NCBI GenBank assembly: GCA_035510715.1
Contig: DATKGQ010000029.1
Span: 1 to 59,155, forward strand
Direction: 5' to 3'
Origin: DATKGQ01 sp035510715
GTDB lineage: Bacteria > Patescibacteriota > Saccharimonadia > Saccharimonadales > UBA4665
DNA: 59,155 nt
Shown here: one piece after another, positions 50,039 through 57,821 of the stretch
Layout: every line of letters begins with the position of its first letter
Numbering within the stretch: the first letter of the stretch is position 1
Made by a program: the position numbers and the translations under genes
The notes under the pieces: model-generated
What the model saw: only the letters and a program-made list of their open reading frames with translations
Database searches by the model: none
What the model was told of the DNA's origin: nothing

Positions 50039-50051
50039 CGTATCAGCACTC

Positions 50052-50081
50052 ATAATAGCGGAGCGCCAATTGTGCTGTCAA
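50052..50081 (-). promoter_or_regulatory. groESL promoter
   Basis: On the minus strand TTGACA (50076-50081) and TATTAT (50052-50057) are 18 bases apart. Transcription should start just upstream of the CIRCE element, giving a leader of about 65 nt with CIRCE in it. Confidence 0.75.
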
Positions 50082-50109
50082 GCTTGGTTTGCGTCTAAAT
50101 AAATCGCGT

Positions 50110-50742
50110 TTACTGTTCAGGCTCGGCAGATTCGTCTGTTTCGGGAAGCGGCGGCAAAGAATCAATGCCGAATCCAAAAGCCCGCTCGCAGATGATATCT
50201 CGAAGGTCCTGGGCAATAGTCAAGTCTCTATCCGATATTGAAATGTCAATTACTGGCGGCTCGTCCAAATGATCAGCTGCACGATCCATCAGTGTTTGGA
50301 TATCGTATTCCGGCGGCAGATTACGCAAAGACGTAAAGCTATTACCTGTAACCATGAAATATTCATCTTCCCCTAGCTCCGAAGTCGTTTGGAGAAAAAT
50401 TAAGCGCCACTGATTATTCGCGTCGATTACTCTGGAATTCAGAGGAAAGATAACATGCAGGTCATTAACGTGAAAATGTGCTTCACCTTTTCTCCGGGGG
50501 ACTAAATGCCAATAGTGTGTTGGTAATTCTAATTTTTCATCATGTCGCCTAAAAACGCTGACGACTGGATTCTTGTCGGCTTCGCTTTGGAAAGAACGAT
50601 CAAATTTATCCAGAGAATTGGCATCTTTAAGCATTTCACTGCACCAGCCGACTAGCTTGAGCCATTTTCCTTCGGCTGATAGCTTAGCGATATCCTGATC
50701 GTTAATGGTGCGATCAAATTCTGATGACATGCATTGTTCCAC
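50110..50742 (-). CDS. unknown cytoplasmic protein, 210 residues
   Basis: I do not recognise this protein. It starts with GTG at 50742, which has a GAGG site upstream; an ATG four codons later is possible. It is acidic, with no signal or membrane helix. The middle (about 70-130) is beta-rich with several His and Trp residues (LPTHYWHLVPRR, AHFHVNDLHVIFP), the C-terminal part is helical and acidic and ends in Pro/Glu/Ser. It is divergent from the gene at 50881, each with a good promoter in the 138-base gap, so the two may form a functional pair. Confidence 0.6.
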   Translation of the reverse strand: MEQCMSSEFDRTINDQDIAKLSAEGKWLKLVGWCSEMLKDANSLDKFDRSFQSEADKNPVVSVFRRHDEKLELPTHYWHLVPRRKGEAHFHVNDLHVIFPLNSRVIDANNQWRLIFLQTTSELGEDEYFMVTGNSFTSLRNLPPEYDIQTLMDRAADHLDEPPVIDISISDRDLTIAQDLRDIICERAFGFGIDSLPPLPETDESAEPEQ

Positions 50743-50765
50743 TCTTAACCTCGTAAACTATGCAA

Positions 50766-50794
50766 ATTTTACAATTTTTAGGTGTAAATGTCAA
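50766..50794 (-). promoter_or_regulatory. promoter of the gene at 50110-50742
   Basis: On the minus strand TTGACA (50789-50794) and TAAAAT (50766-50771) are 17 bases apart. The predicted start is near 50759, leaving a leader of about 17 nt with a GAGG site. Confidence 0.7.
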
Positions 50795-50804
50795 CTTTTT
50801 GTCA

Positions 50805-50878
50805 TTGACATCAGTGATTATGGTTGTAGTATATAGGGTATCCTATCCGTGAAATTTGTCTACTCGAGAAAGCGAGTG
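50805..50878 (+). promoter_or_regulatory. promoter, start-site palindrome and leader hairpin of the gene at 50881
   Basis: TTGACA (50805-50810) is followed after 16 bases by TAGTAT (50827-50832). ATAGGGTATCCTAT (50833-50846) is an inverted repeat with 5-bp arms directly over the predicted start of transcription, suitable as a repressor site. Just before the ATG, ACTCG (50862-50866) and CGAGT (50873-50877) form a hairpin where a ribosome binding site would be expected. Confidence 0.5.
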
Positions 50879-50880
50879 AC

Positions 50881-51450
50881 ATGGCCTTTGACAATGCAGG
50901 TACCAACGCAGTGGACGAGCATGTACAGCAAGCACAGCGCGAAATATTTCGCGAAATCTTCAAGTTGGATTCTCAATTCCAGCCCAGAAGTTGTGATCTT
51001 GGAACTCTGACGTTTAAGGACAAGGGCTCCCTCTGGAGACCTGACCTCGAAGCCTGGGAAATCAAGATTAGGCTAACGCCCAATGCAACATTAGGTAGCC
51101 ATCACCGGCTGCCGATCACCCGCATCGAAACGTTTCTCCGCCCGTTGGGCAACTCGAACAGAGTTAAAAATGTGGCTGAGCTCCCTGTCGGTAATGACAT
51201 GGAGGACCCCTGCTGCATTGAGATACGGGCTCTTCTCGCTCACCGCGTTCGTTCATACGAACGTAAAAGCATCGCGAAAGCTGTCATTTTCTTGACATTT
51301 GCATTGGCTGACAAGCTGACCGGCCTGACCCCTGAAGAACTTGCTTTCTTGACGGAAGACGTTTGCGGGAAGACCGTGAGAGAGTACGGCGGCATTGTCG
51401 ATCCCGGCAAGATCAATGACCCGCTCGAAATCGAGAGCTCGAGTACCTAG
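50881..51450 (+). CDS. unknown protein, 189 residues, atypical codon use
   Basis: I do not recognise this protein. It has a mixed alpha/beta appearance with no signal or membrane helix, three cysteines in the middle and C-terminal parts, and a helical stretch ending in LTPEELAFLTEDVCGK. Codons end in G or C more often than in neighbouring genes, which suggests it was gained by transfer or is under a different selection. It has its own promoter with a palindrome at the start site, a hairpin before the ATG and a strongly structured 3' region. The divergent gene at 50110 is also unknown. Confidence 0.55.
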   Translation: MAFDNAGTNAVDEHVQQAQREIFREIFKLDSQFQPRSCDLGTLTFKDKGSLWRPDLEAWEIKIRLTPNATLGSHHRLPITRIETFLRPLGNSNRVKNVAELPVGNDMEDPCCIEIRALLAHRVRSYERKSIAKAVIFLTFALADKLTGLTPEELAFLTEDVCGKTVREYGGIVDPGKINDPLEIESSST

Positions 51451-51467
51451 GCACTCCGGAGGATAGC

Positions 51468-51522
51468 CCCGAACGGAAATTTAAACAGACCTTTTTCAGC
51501 GTCTGCTGGAATTCCGTTCGGG
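51468..51522 (+). other. strong hairpin after the gene at 50881
   Basis: CCCGAACGGAA (51468-51478) and TTCCGTTCGGG (51512-51522) pair perfectly over 11 bp. Inside, CAGAC (51486-51490) pairs with GTCTG (51501-51505). There is no T-run after it, so it is probably a stable 3'-UTR structure, not the terminator. Confidence 0.6.
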
Positions 51523-51526
51523 CGAT

Positions 51527-51626
51527 CCGGGCATGATTGAGCAAGAAGGCTTGAGAGATACGTGAGACTAAATTATTTAGTCTTTCGCCACTTTCGCCTC
51601 CCCACCCCTCAATCATCCCGGTTTTT
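51527..51626 (+). terminator. large intrinsic terminator-like structure with inner hairpin
   Basis: CCGGG plus ATGATTGAG (51527-51541, one bulged C) pairs with CTCAATCAT plus CCCGG (51608-51621) over 14 bp, followed by TTTTT (51622-51626). The 66-base region between the arms holds another perfect stem, AGACTAAA (51565-51572) with TTTAGTCT (51576-51583), and a TTTCGCC direct repeat. Such a large branched element is unusual for a terminator and could be a small RNA or RNA-binding site that ends at its own terminator. Confidence 0.55.
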
Positions 51627-51656
51627 CACTTTTTAAAAAGTTATAATTTTCATCTG

Positions 51657-52451
51657 ATGGCAAAATCAATTTTAATGTGCCCGCCGGACTATTTTGATAT
51701 TGAGTACGAAATAAATATCTGGATGGACCATAGCAACCAGATCGTCCCTCAAGTCGCTAAACAACAATGGGACGCCTTACGTCTAATCTATACAGATCAG
51801 CTTGGTTGGAGCGTCCAGTTAATTGATCCTCAGCAGGGTTTGCCGGATATGGTCTTTGCAACTGATTGCTGCTTAATGATTGACGGCAAAATATTCTTAA
51901 GTAATTTCCGTTTTCCGGAACGCCAACCAGAGGCTAAGCAATACGAAATCTGGTTCAGGGACCACGGTTACAGCCAAATTAAGCAGGCCCAAGCCCGCTT
52001 CGAGGGCGGCGGTGATAACTTAATTTGCGGAACTAAAATACTTTCTGGTTACGGTTTCCGTTCCGATATCGAGTCCCATGCTGAGCTGCATGATTATTTT
52101 GATCTAGAAGTCATCAGTCTTCATATCGTTGACCCGCATTTTTTTCATTTAGATACGCTGTTGGCGGTTTTAAATGATAATACGGTTGCCTATTATCCTG
52201 GCGCGCTTGACGAGTCAAGCCAAAAACGACTGCGGGCGACAATCCCTAATATTATCGAGGCTACTACTGAAGAAGCATCCGGTTTCGGCCTCAATGCTGT
52301 CAGCGACGGCCATACAGTTGTTGCCAGTAACGCCTCGGAAAGTTTATTACAGAAATACCGCTCAGCCGGTTTTACAGTAATCAGCGCGCCAATCTTGGAA
52401 TTCCGAAAATCCGGTGGCGGCGTAAAATGTTTAACACTAGAGCTTAAGTAA
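51657..52451 (+). CDS. DDAH/amidinotransferase-family hydrolase
   Basis: A 264-residue protein of the guanidino-group modifying superfamily (pentein fold). Visible motifs are MCPPDYFDI and FATDCCLMIDGK at the start, FEGGGDNLICG, the catalytic HLDT (His) and the C-terminal GGGVKCLTLEL with nucleophile Cys258. Members hydrolyse dimethylarginine or arginine, or transfer amidino groups. Several CPR bacteria carry arginine-catabolic genes, and arginine use is important in host-associated Saccharibacteria; which substrate applies here cannot be read. A TATAAT box (51642-51647) ends 9 bases before the ATG. Confidence 0.85.
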   Translation: MAKSILMCPPDYFDIEYEINIWMDHSNQIVPQVAKQQWDALRLIYTDQLGWSVQLIDPQQGLPDMVFATDCCLMIDGKIFLSNFRFPERQPEAKQYEIWFRDHGYSQIKQAQARFEGGGDNLICGTKILSGYGFRSDIESHAELHDYFDLEVISLHIVDPHFFHLDTLLAVLNDNTVAYYPGALDESSQKRLRATIPNIIEATTEEASGFGLNAVSDGHTVVASNASESLLQKYRSAGFTVISAPILEFRKSGGGVKCLTLELK

Positions 52452-52458
52452 TTTATGC

Positions 52459-53766
52459 TTAAGAAGTTTTTCGGTTTTGGAGAGCATGTTTAGTGGTACC
52501 GATTTCATCCCATCGGTGTTCGCCATCGGCTCTTTCAATTGTCTTCTCATGCCCCTTGCCCAATATCAGGACAGTGTCATCTTTCTTAGCCAGGTTAATA
52601 GTATATTGAATAGCTTTAGACCGGTCGTGGATTAAGAACATGTCTTCATCCAGCTTTTTGCCGGCCGATTCAGCTCCGCTGGCAATCTGCCTCATAATTG
52701 ACTCTCCGTCAGCATCACGGTCATCTTCTTCGGTAATGACAATCAGGTCGGCATAACGGCCAGCTAATTTTCCTTGGACTACTCGCTTGGCTTCATCGCG
52801 ACGGCCGGCCGAACCAAATAGTACTATCAGTTTTGCTTTTACGGTTGGACGCATATCCTTAAAAAGTTTTTCAAAACTATCAGGAGTGTGGGCATAATCG
52901 ACAATGACTGTGAAAGCCTGGCCATCATCTATCCGGGTCATCCGTCCCTCTACTTTTTTTAGGGCAGCAATTCCCTTCTCCACTTGCTCGCGGCTAAGAC
53001 CCAGCCTATTACCGACGCAAACCGCCGCTAAGCTGTTATAAACGTTAAAACTACCCGGCAGTTTAGAGTTAATCGTATATATAATTTCCTCGCCTCGACG
53101 CACCTGATAAGAAATACTATCCGGTTTAAGGGCAACATTAACGGCTTTCAGTTCGCCATGATTGATACCGTAGCTGATCGGCTGTTTAATATCGGATATG
53201 AACAACTGGGCGCTGGGATCATCGGCATTAACAATACCGGTACGCAATCCGCGCCGGTTTCGATTGCATATTTGGAATAATTTACGCTTGGCATCGCGGT
53301 ATCTTTCGAAAGTCCGGTGATAATCGAGATGCTCATGAGTCACATTTGTTATAACGGCAATGGTATAGGGTATTCCCCAGACCCGGTTCTGGGCTAAGGC
53401 CTGAGAAGTTGTTTCGAGTACCAGCCATTCGGTTTTCTTTTCACGAAAATGTGTCAACCGCCGCATCAGTTCAGGCATTGTGACATTAGTCATATGGTGA
53501 ATCTGTGGCGTAATCTCATCACCGACGCCATAGGCGATTGTCGTCATCAGGCCGACATTATAACCGGCATCAAGGAGCATCCGATGAATCATAAAGCAAG
53601 TAGTTGTTTTACCGTTTGTGCCGGTTACACCGATCACTTTCAGGCGCCGGGCCGGAAAACGATAGAGACTATTAAACAGGATCGCTTCGCCTAAATGACC
53701 ATAAGGCTCAATTGTTTTGAATATTTTGCGCGGGATAAACATTTTAACAAAACGCCGGAATGTCAT
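52459..53766 (-). CDS. Mur ligase (MurE-like UDP-MurNAc-tripeptide synthetase)
   Basis: The 435-residue ATP-dependent ligase has the P-loop VTGTNGKTTT (about 48-56), the TSQAL and HEHLDYHRTFERYRDAKRKLF segments typical of MurE, and the C-terminal domain with VDYAHTPDSFEKL and LGKGHE. It lacks the N-terminal UDP-MurNAc-binding domain of standard MurE (about 490 residues). The substrate loop reads EEDDRDAD (Asp348-Asp351 region) and not DNPR as in meso-DAP enzymes, so the amino acid added is uncertain. A TATACT box ends 7 bases before the ATG. It is divergent from tsaD. Confidence 0.88.
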   Translation of the reverse strand: MTFRRFVKMFIPRKIFKTIEPYGHLGEAILFNSLYRFPARRLKVIGVTGTNGKTTTCFMIHRMLLDAGYNVGLMTTIAYGVGDEITPQIHHMTNVTMPELMRRLTHFREKKTEWLVLETTSQALAQNRVWGIPYTIAVITNVTHEHLDYHRTFERYRDAKRKLFQICNRNRRGLRTGIVNADDPSAQLFISDIKQPISYGINHGELKAVNVALKPDSISYQVRRGEEIIYTINSKLPGSFNVYNSLAAVCVGNRLGLSREQVEKGIAALKKVEGRMTRIDDGQAFTVIVDYAHTPDSFEKLFKDMRPTVKAKLIVLFGSAGRRDEAKRVVQGKLAGRYADLIVITEEDDRDADGESIMRQIASGAESAGKKLDEDMFLIHDRSKAIQYTINLAKKDDTVLILGKGHEKTIERADGEHRWDEIGTTKHALQNRKTS

Positions 53767-53773
53767 AGTATCA

Positions 53774-53781
53774 AGTATACT
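53774..53781. promoter_or_regulatory. palindromic bidirectional -10 element between the Mur ligase gene and tsaD
   Basis: AGTATACT is a perfect palindrome that gives TATACT on both strands: 53774-53779 for the Mur ligase (ending 7 bases before its ATG) and 53776-53781 for tsaD (ending 9 bases before its ATG). The two start codons are only 24 bases apart, so both promoters use the same DNA and both messages have almost no leader. Confidence 0.6.
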
Positions 53782-53790
53782 GTAGTCTTG

Positions 53791-54852
53791 ATGAGAATAT
53801 TAGGGATTGAAACGAGCTGCGATGAAACAGCAGCGGCAGTTGTTGAAGATGGACGTTATTTAATAAGTAACGTCGTTGCCAGCAGTATGGCTTTACATGC
53901 CGTCTACGGCGGTATTGTTCCGGAAATCGCTGCCCGGAGCCACATTGAAGCCATTATTCCGGTAATCGACCAAGCGTTAGCTGATGCCAGTTGTTCCTGG
54001 GCGCAACTGGACGGCATCGCGGTAACGTATGGAGCCGGACTAAACGGTAGTCTGCTGATAGGCGTCCTTACGGCCCGCTCAATCGCCCTCTGCCGGCATC
54101 TGCCGCTTTATGCCATAAATCATGTTGAAGGTCATGTCTACGCAAATTTTTTAACTGATACTTCCCTGCCCGGCTACACTTTGCCTGCCCGACAGCCGTT
54201 ATTCCCATTGCTGGCTTTAATCGTATCCGGTGGCCACACACAACTCGTATTGTTACATGATCATTTCAACCTTACATTACTCGGACGAACTCAGGATGAC
54301 GCGATCGGCGAAGCTTTTGATAAGGTTGCCAAGATGCTCGGTCTTCCCTACCCGGGCGGTCCTAGTATCGGTTTGGCGGCCAAAGCGGGAGATCCTTACA
54401 GTTTCCGTCTGCCAAAGGCTCATCTGACTAATAAATATGATTTTTCCTTTTCTGGGCTAAAAACAGCCGTTCTAAGGCTGGCTCAGGAACAAGTAGGTGA
54501 ATCTTTCGGCTTCCCTTCTATAAAGCTCCCAGAAAGGCTTAATGAAGCTCAGAGAGCTAATATTGCAGCCAGTTTCGAACGCATAGCCGTAGAAACGGTA
54601 GTCGATAAAACTATATCCGCTTATGAAGAGTATCAACCGGCTGCAGTAGTAATTGCCGGCGGCGTAGCGGCCAGTACTGAGCTGAGACGGCAGCTTACCG
54701 AGCGACTACCGGTAGCCATTGCCTACACCGACCCCAAACTTTGTACTGACAACGGCGCAATGATTGCTACAATTGGTTGCTATAAATTCAAACAGCATCA
54801 ACCGCTAGCTGATCCCTATTCCTTGGCGATTGCCCCAGATCTTACTATGTAG
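53791..54852 (+). CDS. tsaD: tRNA N6-adenosine threonylcarbamoyltransferase TsaD
   Basis: The frame is open from 53695, but the family start MRILGIETSCDETA is at 53791, just after the -10 box, giving 353 residues. TsaD transfers threonylcarbamoyl to A37 of ANN-decoding tRNAs, with TsaB, TsaE and TsaC. It has the metal-binding HVEGHVYANF (His111, His115), the ATP-binding SGGHTQLVLL and a final GGVAAS and CTDNGAMIA. The ASKHA fold and length are normal. The 5' end of the longer frame is the antisense of the Mur ligase. Confidence 0.97.
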   Translation: MRILGIETSCDETAAAVVEDGRYLISNVVASSMALHAVYGGIVPEIAARSHIEAIIPVIDQALADASCSWAQLDGIAVTYGAGLNGSLLIGVLTARSIALCRHLPLYAINHVEGHVYANFLTDTSLPGYTLPARQPLFPLLALIVSGGHTQLVLLHDHFNLTLLGRTQDDAIGEAFDKVAKMLGLPYPGGPSIGLAAKAGDPYSFRLPKAHLTNKYDFSFSGLKTAVLRLAQEQVGESFGFPSIKLPERLNEAQRANIAASFERIAVETVVDKTISAYEEYQPAAVVIAGGVAASTELRRQLTERLPVAIAYTDPKLCTDNGAMIATIGCYKFKQHQPLADPYSLAIAPDLTM

Positions 54853-55202
54853 CAGGATGATAACAGCTGTTTGGTATCTAATAAAATCTTTATTTACTTT
54901 TTTGAAAACATATAGGATTTAATCTTATGGTGCAGTGTGCCTTGTAATATAACCCTGTTAAATAATTCTTAAGTTGCCAAAACTTGCTAGCAGGTTTATG
55001 GTAGTAATACAAAAATAAACATTAGGGTAATACCCCAAGTTCCACTGGGGTCGTTCTTGGAAGATAAAAGGTTGGTATAGGTGTTTGTAATAACAGCTTC
55101 AAATGTGAAGTTGTGGTGTTGTTTTGTCAGCGTTCACGTGAACCTATGAGTAGCCAAACTTAAGCCTCGATGCTATGCTAAATTTAGTAAACAACGATAT
55201 CT
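54853..55202 (+). promoter_or_regulatory. 350-base intergenic region: candidate promoter and structured leader of valS
   Basis: No gene is seen. TTGCCA (54974-54979) and TATGGT (54997-55002) are 17 bases apart and would give a leader of about 190 nt. Within it are ACCCCA/TGGGGT (55032-55051, 6-bp stem), ACAGCTTCA/TGAAGTTGT (55093-55114, 9-bp stem with one G-U pair and an AATG loop), the perfect palindrome GTTCACGTGAAC (55132-55143), and a long-range pairing TATAGGT (55076-55082) with ACCTATG (55142-55148) that competes with the palindrome. The T-box sequence was looked for and not found. A second -10 candidate (TGC TATGCT, 55171-55179) is close to the start. Confidence 0.45.
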
Positions 55203-57821
55203 ATGAAATTACCAAAGTCTTACGAACCAAAACTATACGAAAAAGATATCTATGCCTTGTGGGAGAAAAATCAGGCTTTTACCCCACAAGGTGATGGTCC
55301 AGCTTTTAGTCTTGTTTTTCCGCCGCCTAATGCCAACGGCGACTTGCATATGGGCCATGCCCTTAACTACGCCTTAGAAGATATTATTGTCCGTTATCAC
55401 CGATTAAAGGGTGACCGGACTTTATTTTTACCGGGTGCCGATCATGCCGGATTTGAAACTTGGGTAGTTTATGAGAAACAACTGGCCAAAGAAGGCAAGA
55501 GCCGTTTTGATTTCACTAGGGAAGAACTTTATCAGCAAGTTTGGGATTTTGTAGCCAAGAACCGTACTTCCTTTGAAGAACAGTTCCGTTTACTGGGAAC
55601 TAGCGCTGATTGGAGTCATTTTACCTTTACACTTGACGATAAAGTCGTCCGGCAAGCGTATGCCACATTTAAGAAAATGTGGGAAGAAAAACTTATCTAC
55701 AGAGGAGAACGGCTCGTAAATTTCTGCACCTTCCACGGTACCAGTTTTGCAGATATAGAAGTAGTTTACAAAGAAGAGAAGGGCAGTCTTTGGCATATCC
55801 GTTATCCGTTAACTGATGGCACTGGCGAGATAGTCGTCGCGACTACCCGGCCGGAGACAATGCTTGGCGACACTGCCGTAGTAGTCCATCCCGATGACAA
55901 CCGTTACCGCTCTTTCATCGGTAAAACAGTAAAGTTACCACTACTTAACCGGGAAATTCCGATAATCAGCGACAACTTTGTCGATCAAAAATTCGGGACG
56001 GGAGCCGTTAAACTAACACCCGCCCACGACCAAAATGACTTTGATGTCGGACAGAAACATCATCTCCCGCTGATTTCTGTTATTACCACTGAGGGAGCTA
56101 TCGCCGACAGCATGCCGGAGAGTTATCGTGGACTGTCAGTTGTTGACGCCCGTGATAAAGTCGCCAAAGATCTGGCAGAGCAGGGGTTTATTGTCAATAT
56201 TGAAACCATTAAGCATAACATCGGCCACTGTTATAAGTGTGGTACAATCATTGAACCGCTGCTCCGGGAACAATGGTTTATTGATATGAAACCGTTAGCT
56301 AAAGGGGCAGTCGATGTCTTGGAAGCGAACCAGATAAAATTTTATCCTGAGGCTAAAAAAACACAACTTATCGGCTACTTAAAACAACTCAGGGACTGGA
56401 ATATTAGCCGCCAGATTGCCTGGGGCATACCAATACCGGCTTTTCAAAACATTAACAAACCGGATGACTGGATCTATAGCGAGGAAGTACAACATGAGCT
56501 GATAGTTTATAACGGCCAGACCTACCGCCGCGATCCGGACGTACTTGATACTTGGGTCTCCAGCGCCTCCTGGCCATACGCTACGCTTAATTATCCAAAT
56601 AGTCAGGACTTTAAAGATTTTTATCCGCTCAGTTTAATGGAAACGGGCAGCGAACTGCTTTATCCGTGGGTTTCCCGCATGATAATGCTGGGCTTGTACG
56701 TAACCGGCAGCATACCATTCGAGGCAGTTTATATTCATGGCTACGTGATGGCCGGAGATGGCGCTAAAATGAGCAAGAGTCTCGACAATGTCGTCAATTT
56801 TAGAGAAGTTATAAATCAGTTTGGATCCGATGCCCTAAGAATAGGCTTGATCGCTGGCCGGACAGCTGGTGTTAACCGGGGATTTGACCGACGTAAAATT
56901 GAAGACGCCCGTAATTTCTGTAACAAGTTATGGAATATAGCCCGTTATATTGAAGATAAGGTCGGCGATAAATACAAACGGCCGAAACACCTGACAATGT
57001 CATCGCTGGCAGATTATTGGATACTGACAAAATTACAGCAGACAATTAGGGCTACCGAAGAAAATATGGATAATTACCGCTACGGCGAAGCCTACGAATG
57101 CATTTATCATTTTATATGGGATGATTTTGCTGACTGGTATATTGAGGCATCCAAATTACAGCCAAATCTAGATATTTTGGGGGCATGCCTAGAGATAATT
57201 ATTAAAATTACTCATCCGTTCGCGCCTTTTGTTACTGAAACGATCTGGCAAACTCTAAGTTGGGAACCTCAAGGGATGATAATAGACAGCCGCTGGCCGG
57301 ATATGATTACAGCTCATCCGGAGTTAAGTCATGAATTTGAGGAAATCCAGGCTATCATCAATGAGGTGCGTTACTTTAAAAACAGTTTAAAGCTAAAGAA
57401 AACCCGGCTCCATTATATTGCTCCCCAGTTCGTTAGGGACAACGCCAAATTGATTGAAAGATTAACAAATGTCGAAACAGTAACAGAGGTGCAAGTCGGG
57501 CCTGGCCTGCGACTTATTAACACATCATATCAATGCTGGCTTGATGTTGATGTCAAAATGCTCAAACAATATATCCGTGAGCTTGGAAGAAAACAAAAAG
57601 TGCAGAAAGAACTGGTACTCCGTCTAGAAACCCGCCTGATTAATTCTGCTTACATCGCCAAGGCCCCGCCAGAGGTTATTGAACAAACTAAAAAGCAACT
57701 GCTTGAAGCTCAAGTAATACTTGAAACAATCGAACAGGAATACAAACGCTACGTGCCGCCCGAAACAGTCAAACCGACGCAGCCGACCGGTGAGCATCCG
57801 ATGCCTTCGCCTCAGCAGTAA
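55203..57821 (+). CDS. valS: valyl-tRNA synthetase
   Basis: A class Ia synthetase of 872 residues: HIGH motif HMGH in PPPNANGDLHMGHALN, the CP1 editing domain (about 200-360, with TTRPETMLGDTAV), KMSKS in GAKMSKSLDN, the anticodon-binding domain and a C-terminal coiled coil (about 800-860) ending in a Pro/Thr-rich tail. It charges tRNA-Val. No ribosome binding site precedes the ATG, in spite of the long upstream region. The last 53 bases overlap the end of the XRE-HAD gene on the other strand, and they encode just the low-complexity tail. Confidence 0.97.
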   Translation: MKLPKSYEPKLYEKDIYALWEKNQAFTPQGDGPAFSLVFPPPNANGDLHMGHALNYALEDIIVRYHRLKGDRTLFLPGADHAGFETWVVYEKQLAKEGKSRFDFTREELYQQVWDFVAKNRTSFEEQFRLLGTSADWSHFTFTLDDKVVRQAYATFKKMWEEKLIYRGERLVNFCTFHGTSFADIEVVYKEEKGSLWHIRYPLTDGTGEIVVATTRPETMLGDTAVVVHPDDNRYRSFIGKTVKLPLLNREIPIISDNFVDQKFGTGAVKLTPAHDQNDFDVGQKHHLPLISVITTEGAIADSMPESYRGLSVVDARDKVAKDLAEQGFIVNIETIKHNIGHCYKCGTIIEPLLREQWFIDMKPLAKGAVDVLEANQIKFYPEAKKTQLIGYLKQLRDWNISRQIAWGIPIPAFQNINKPDDWIYSEEVQHELIVYNGQTYRRDPDVLDTWVSSASWPYATLNYPNSQDFKDFYPLSLMETGSELLYPWVSRMIMLGLYVTGSIPFEAVYIHGYVMAGDGAKMSKSLDNVVNFREVINQFGSDALRIGLIAGRTAGVNRGFDRRKIEDARNFCNKLWNIARYIEDKVGDKYKRPKHLTMSSLADYWILTKLQQTIRATEENMDNYRYGEAYECIYHFIWDDFADWYIEASKLQPNLDILGACLEIIIKITHPFAPFVTETIWQTLSWEPQGMIIDSRWPDMITAHPELSHEFEEIQAIINEVRYFKNSLKLKKTRLHYIAPQFVRDNAKLIERLTNVETVTEVQVGPGLRLINTSYQCWLDVDVKMLKQYIRELGRKQKVQKELVLRLETRLINSAYIAKAPPEVIEQTKKQLLEAQVILETIEQEYKRYVPPETVKPTQPTGEHPMPSPQQ

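Noticed and set aside
51413..51616. 67-residue frame on the minus strand across the structured region
   Set aside because: It follows the inverted repeats and the antisense of the gene at 50881; composition and lack of a start site point to a shadow frame.
53695..53790. N-terminal extension of TsaD
   Set aside because: It is antisense to the Mur ligase start, lies upstream of the tsaD -10 box and precedes the conserved family start.
54853..55202. T-box riboswitch before valS
   Set aside because: The conserved T-box sequence (AAGGGTGG...ACCGCG type) is not present and no terminator/antiterminator pair ends in a T-run.
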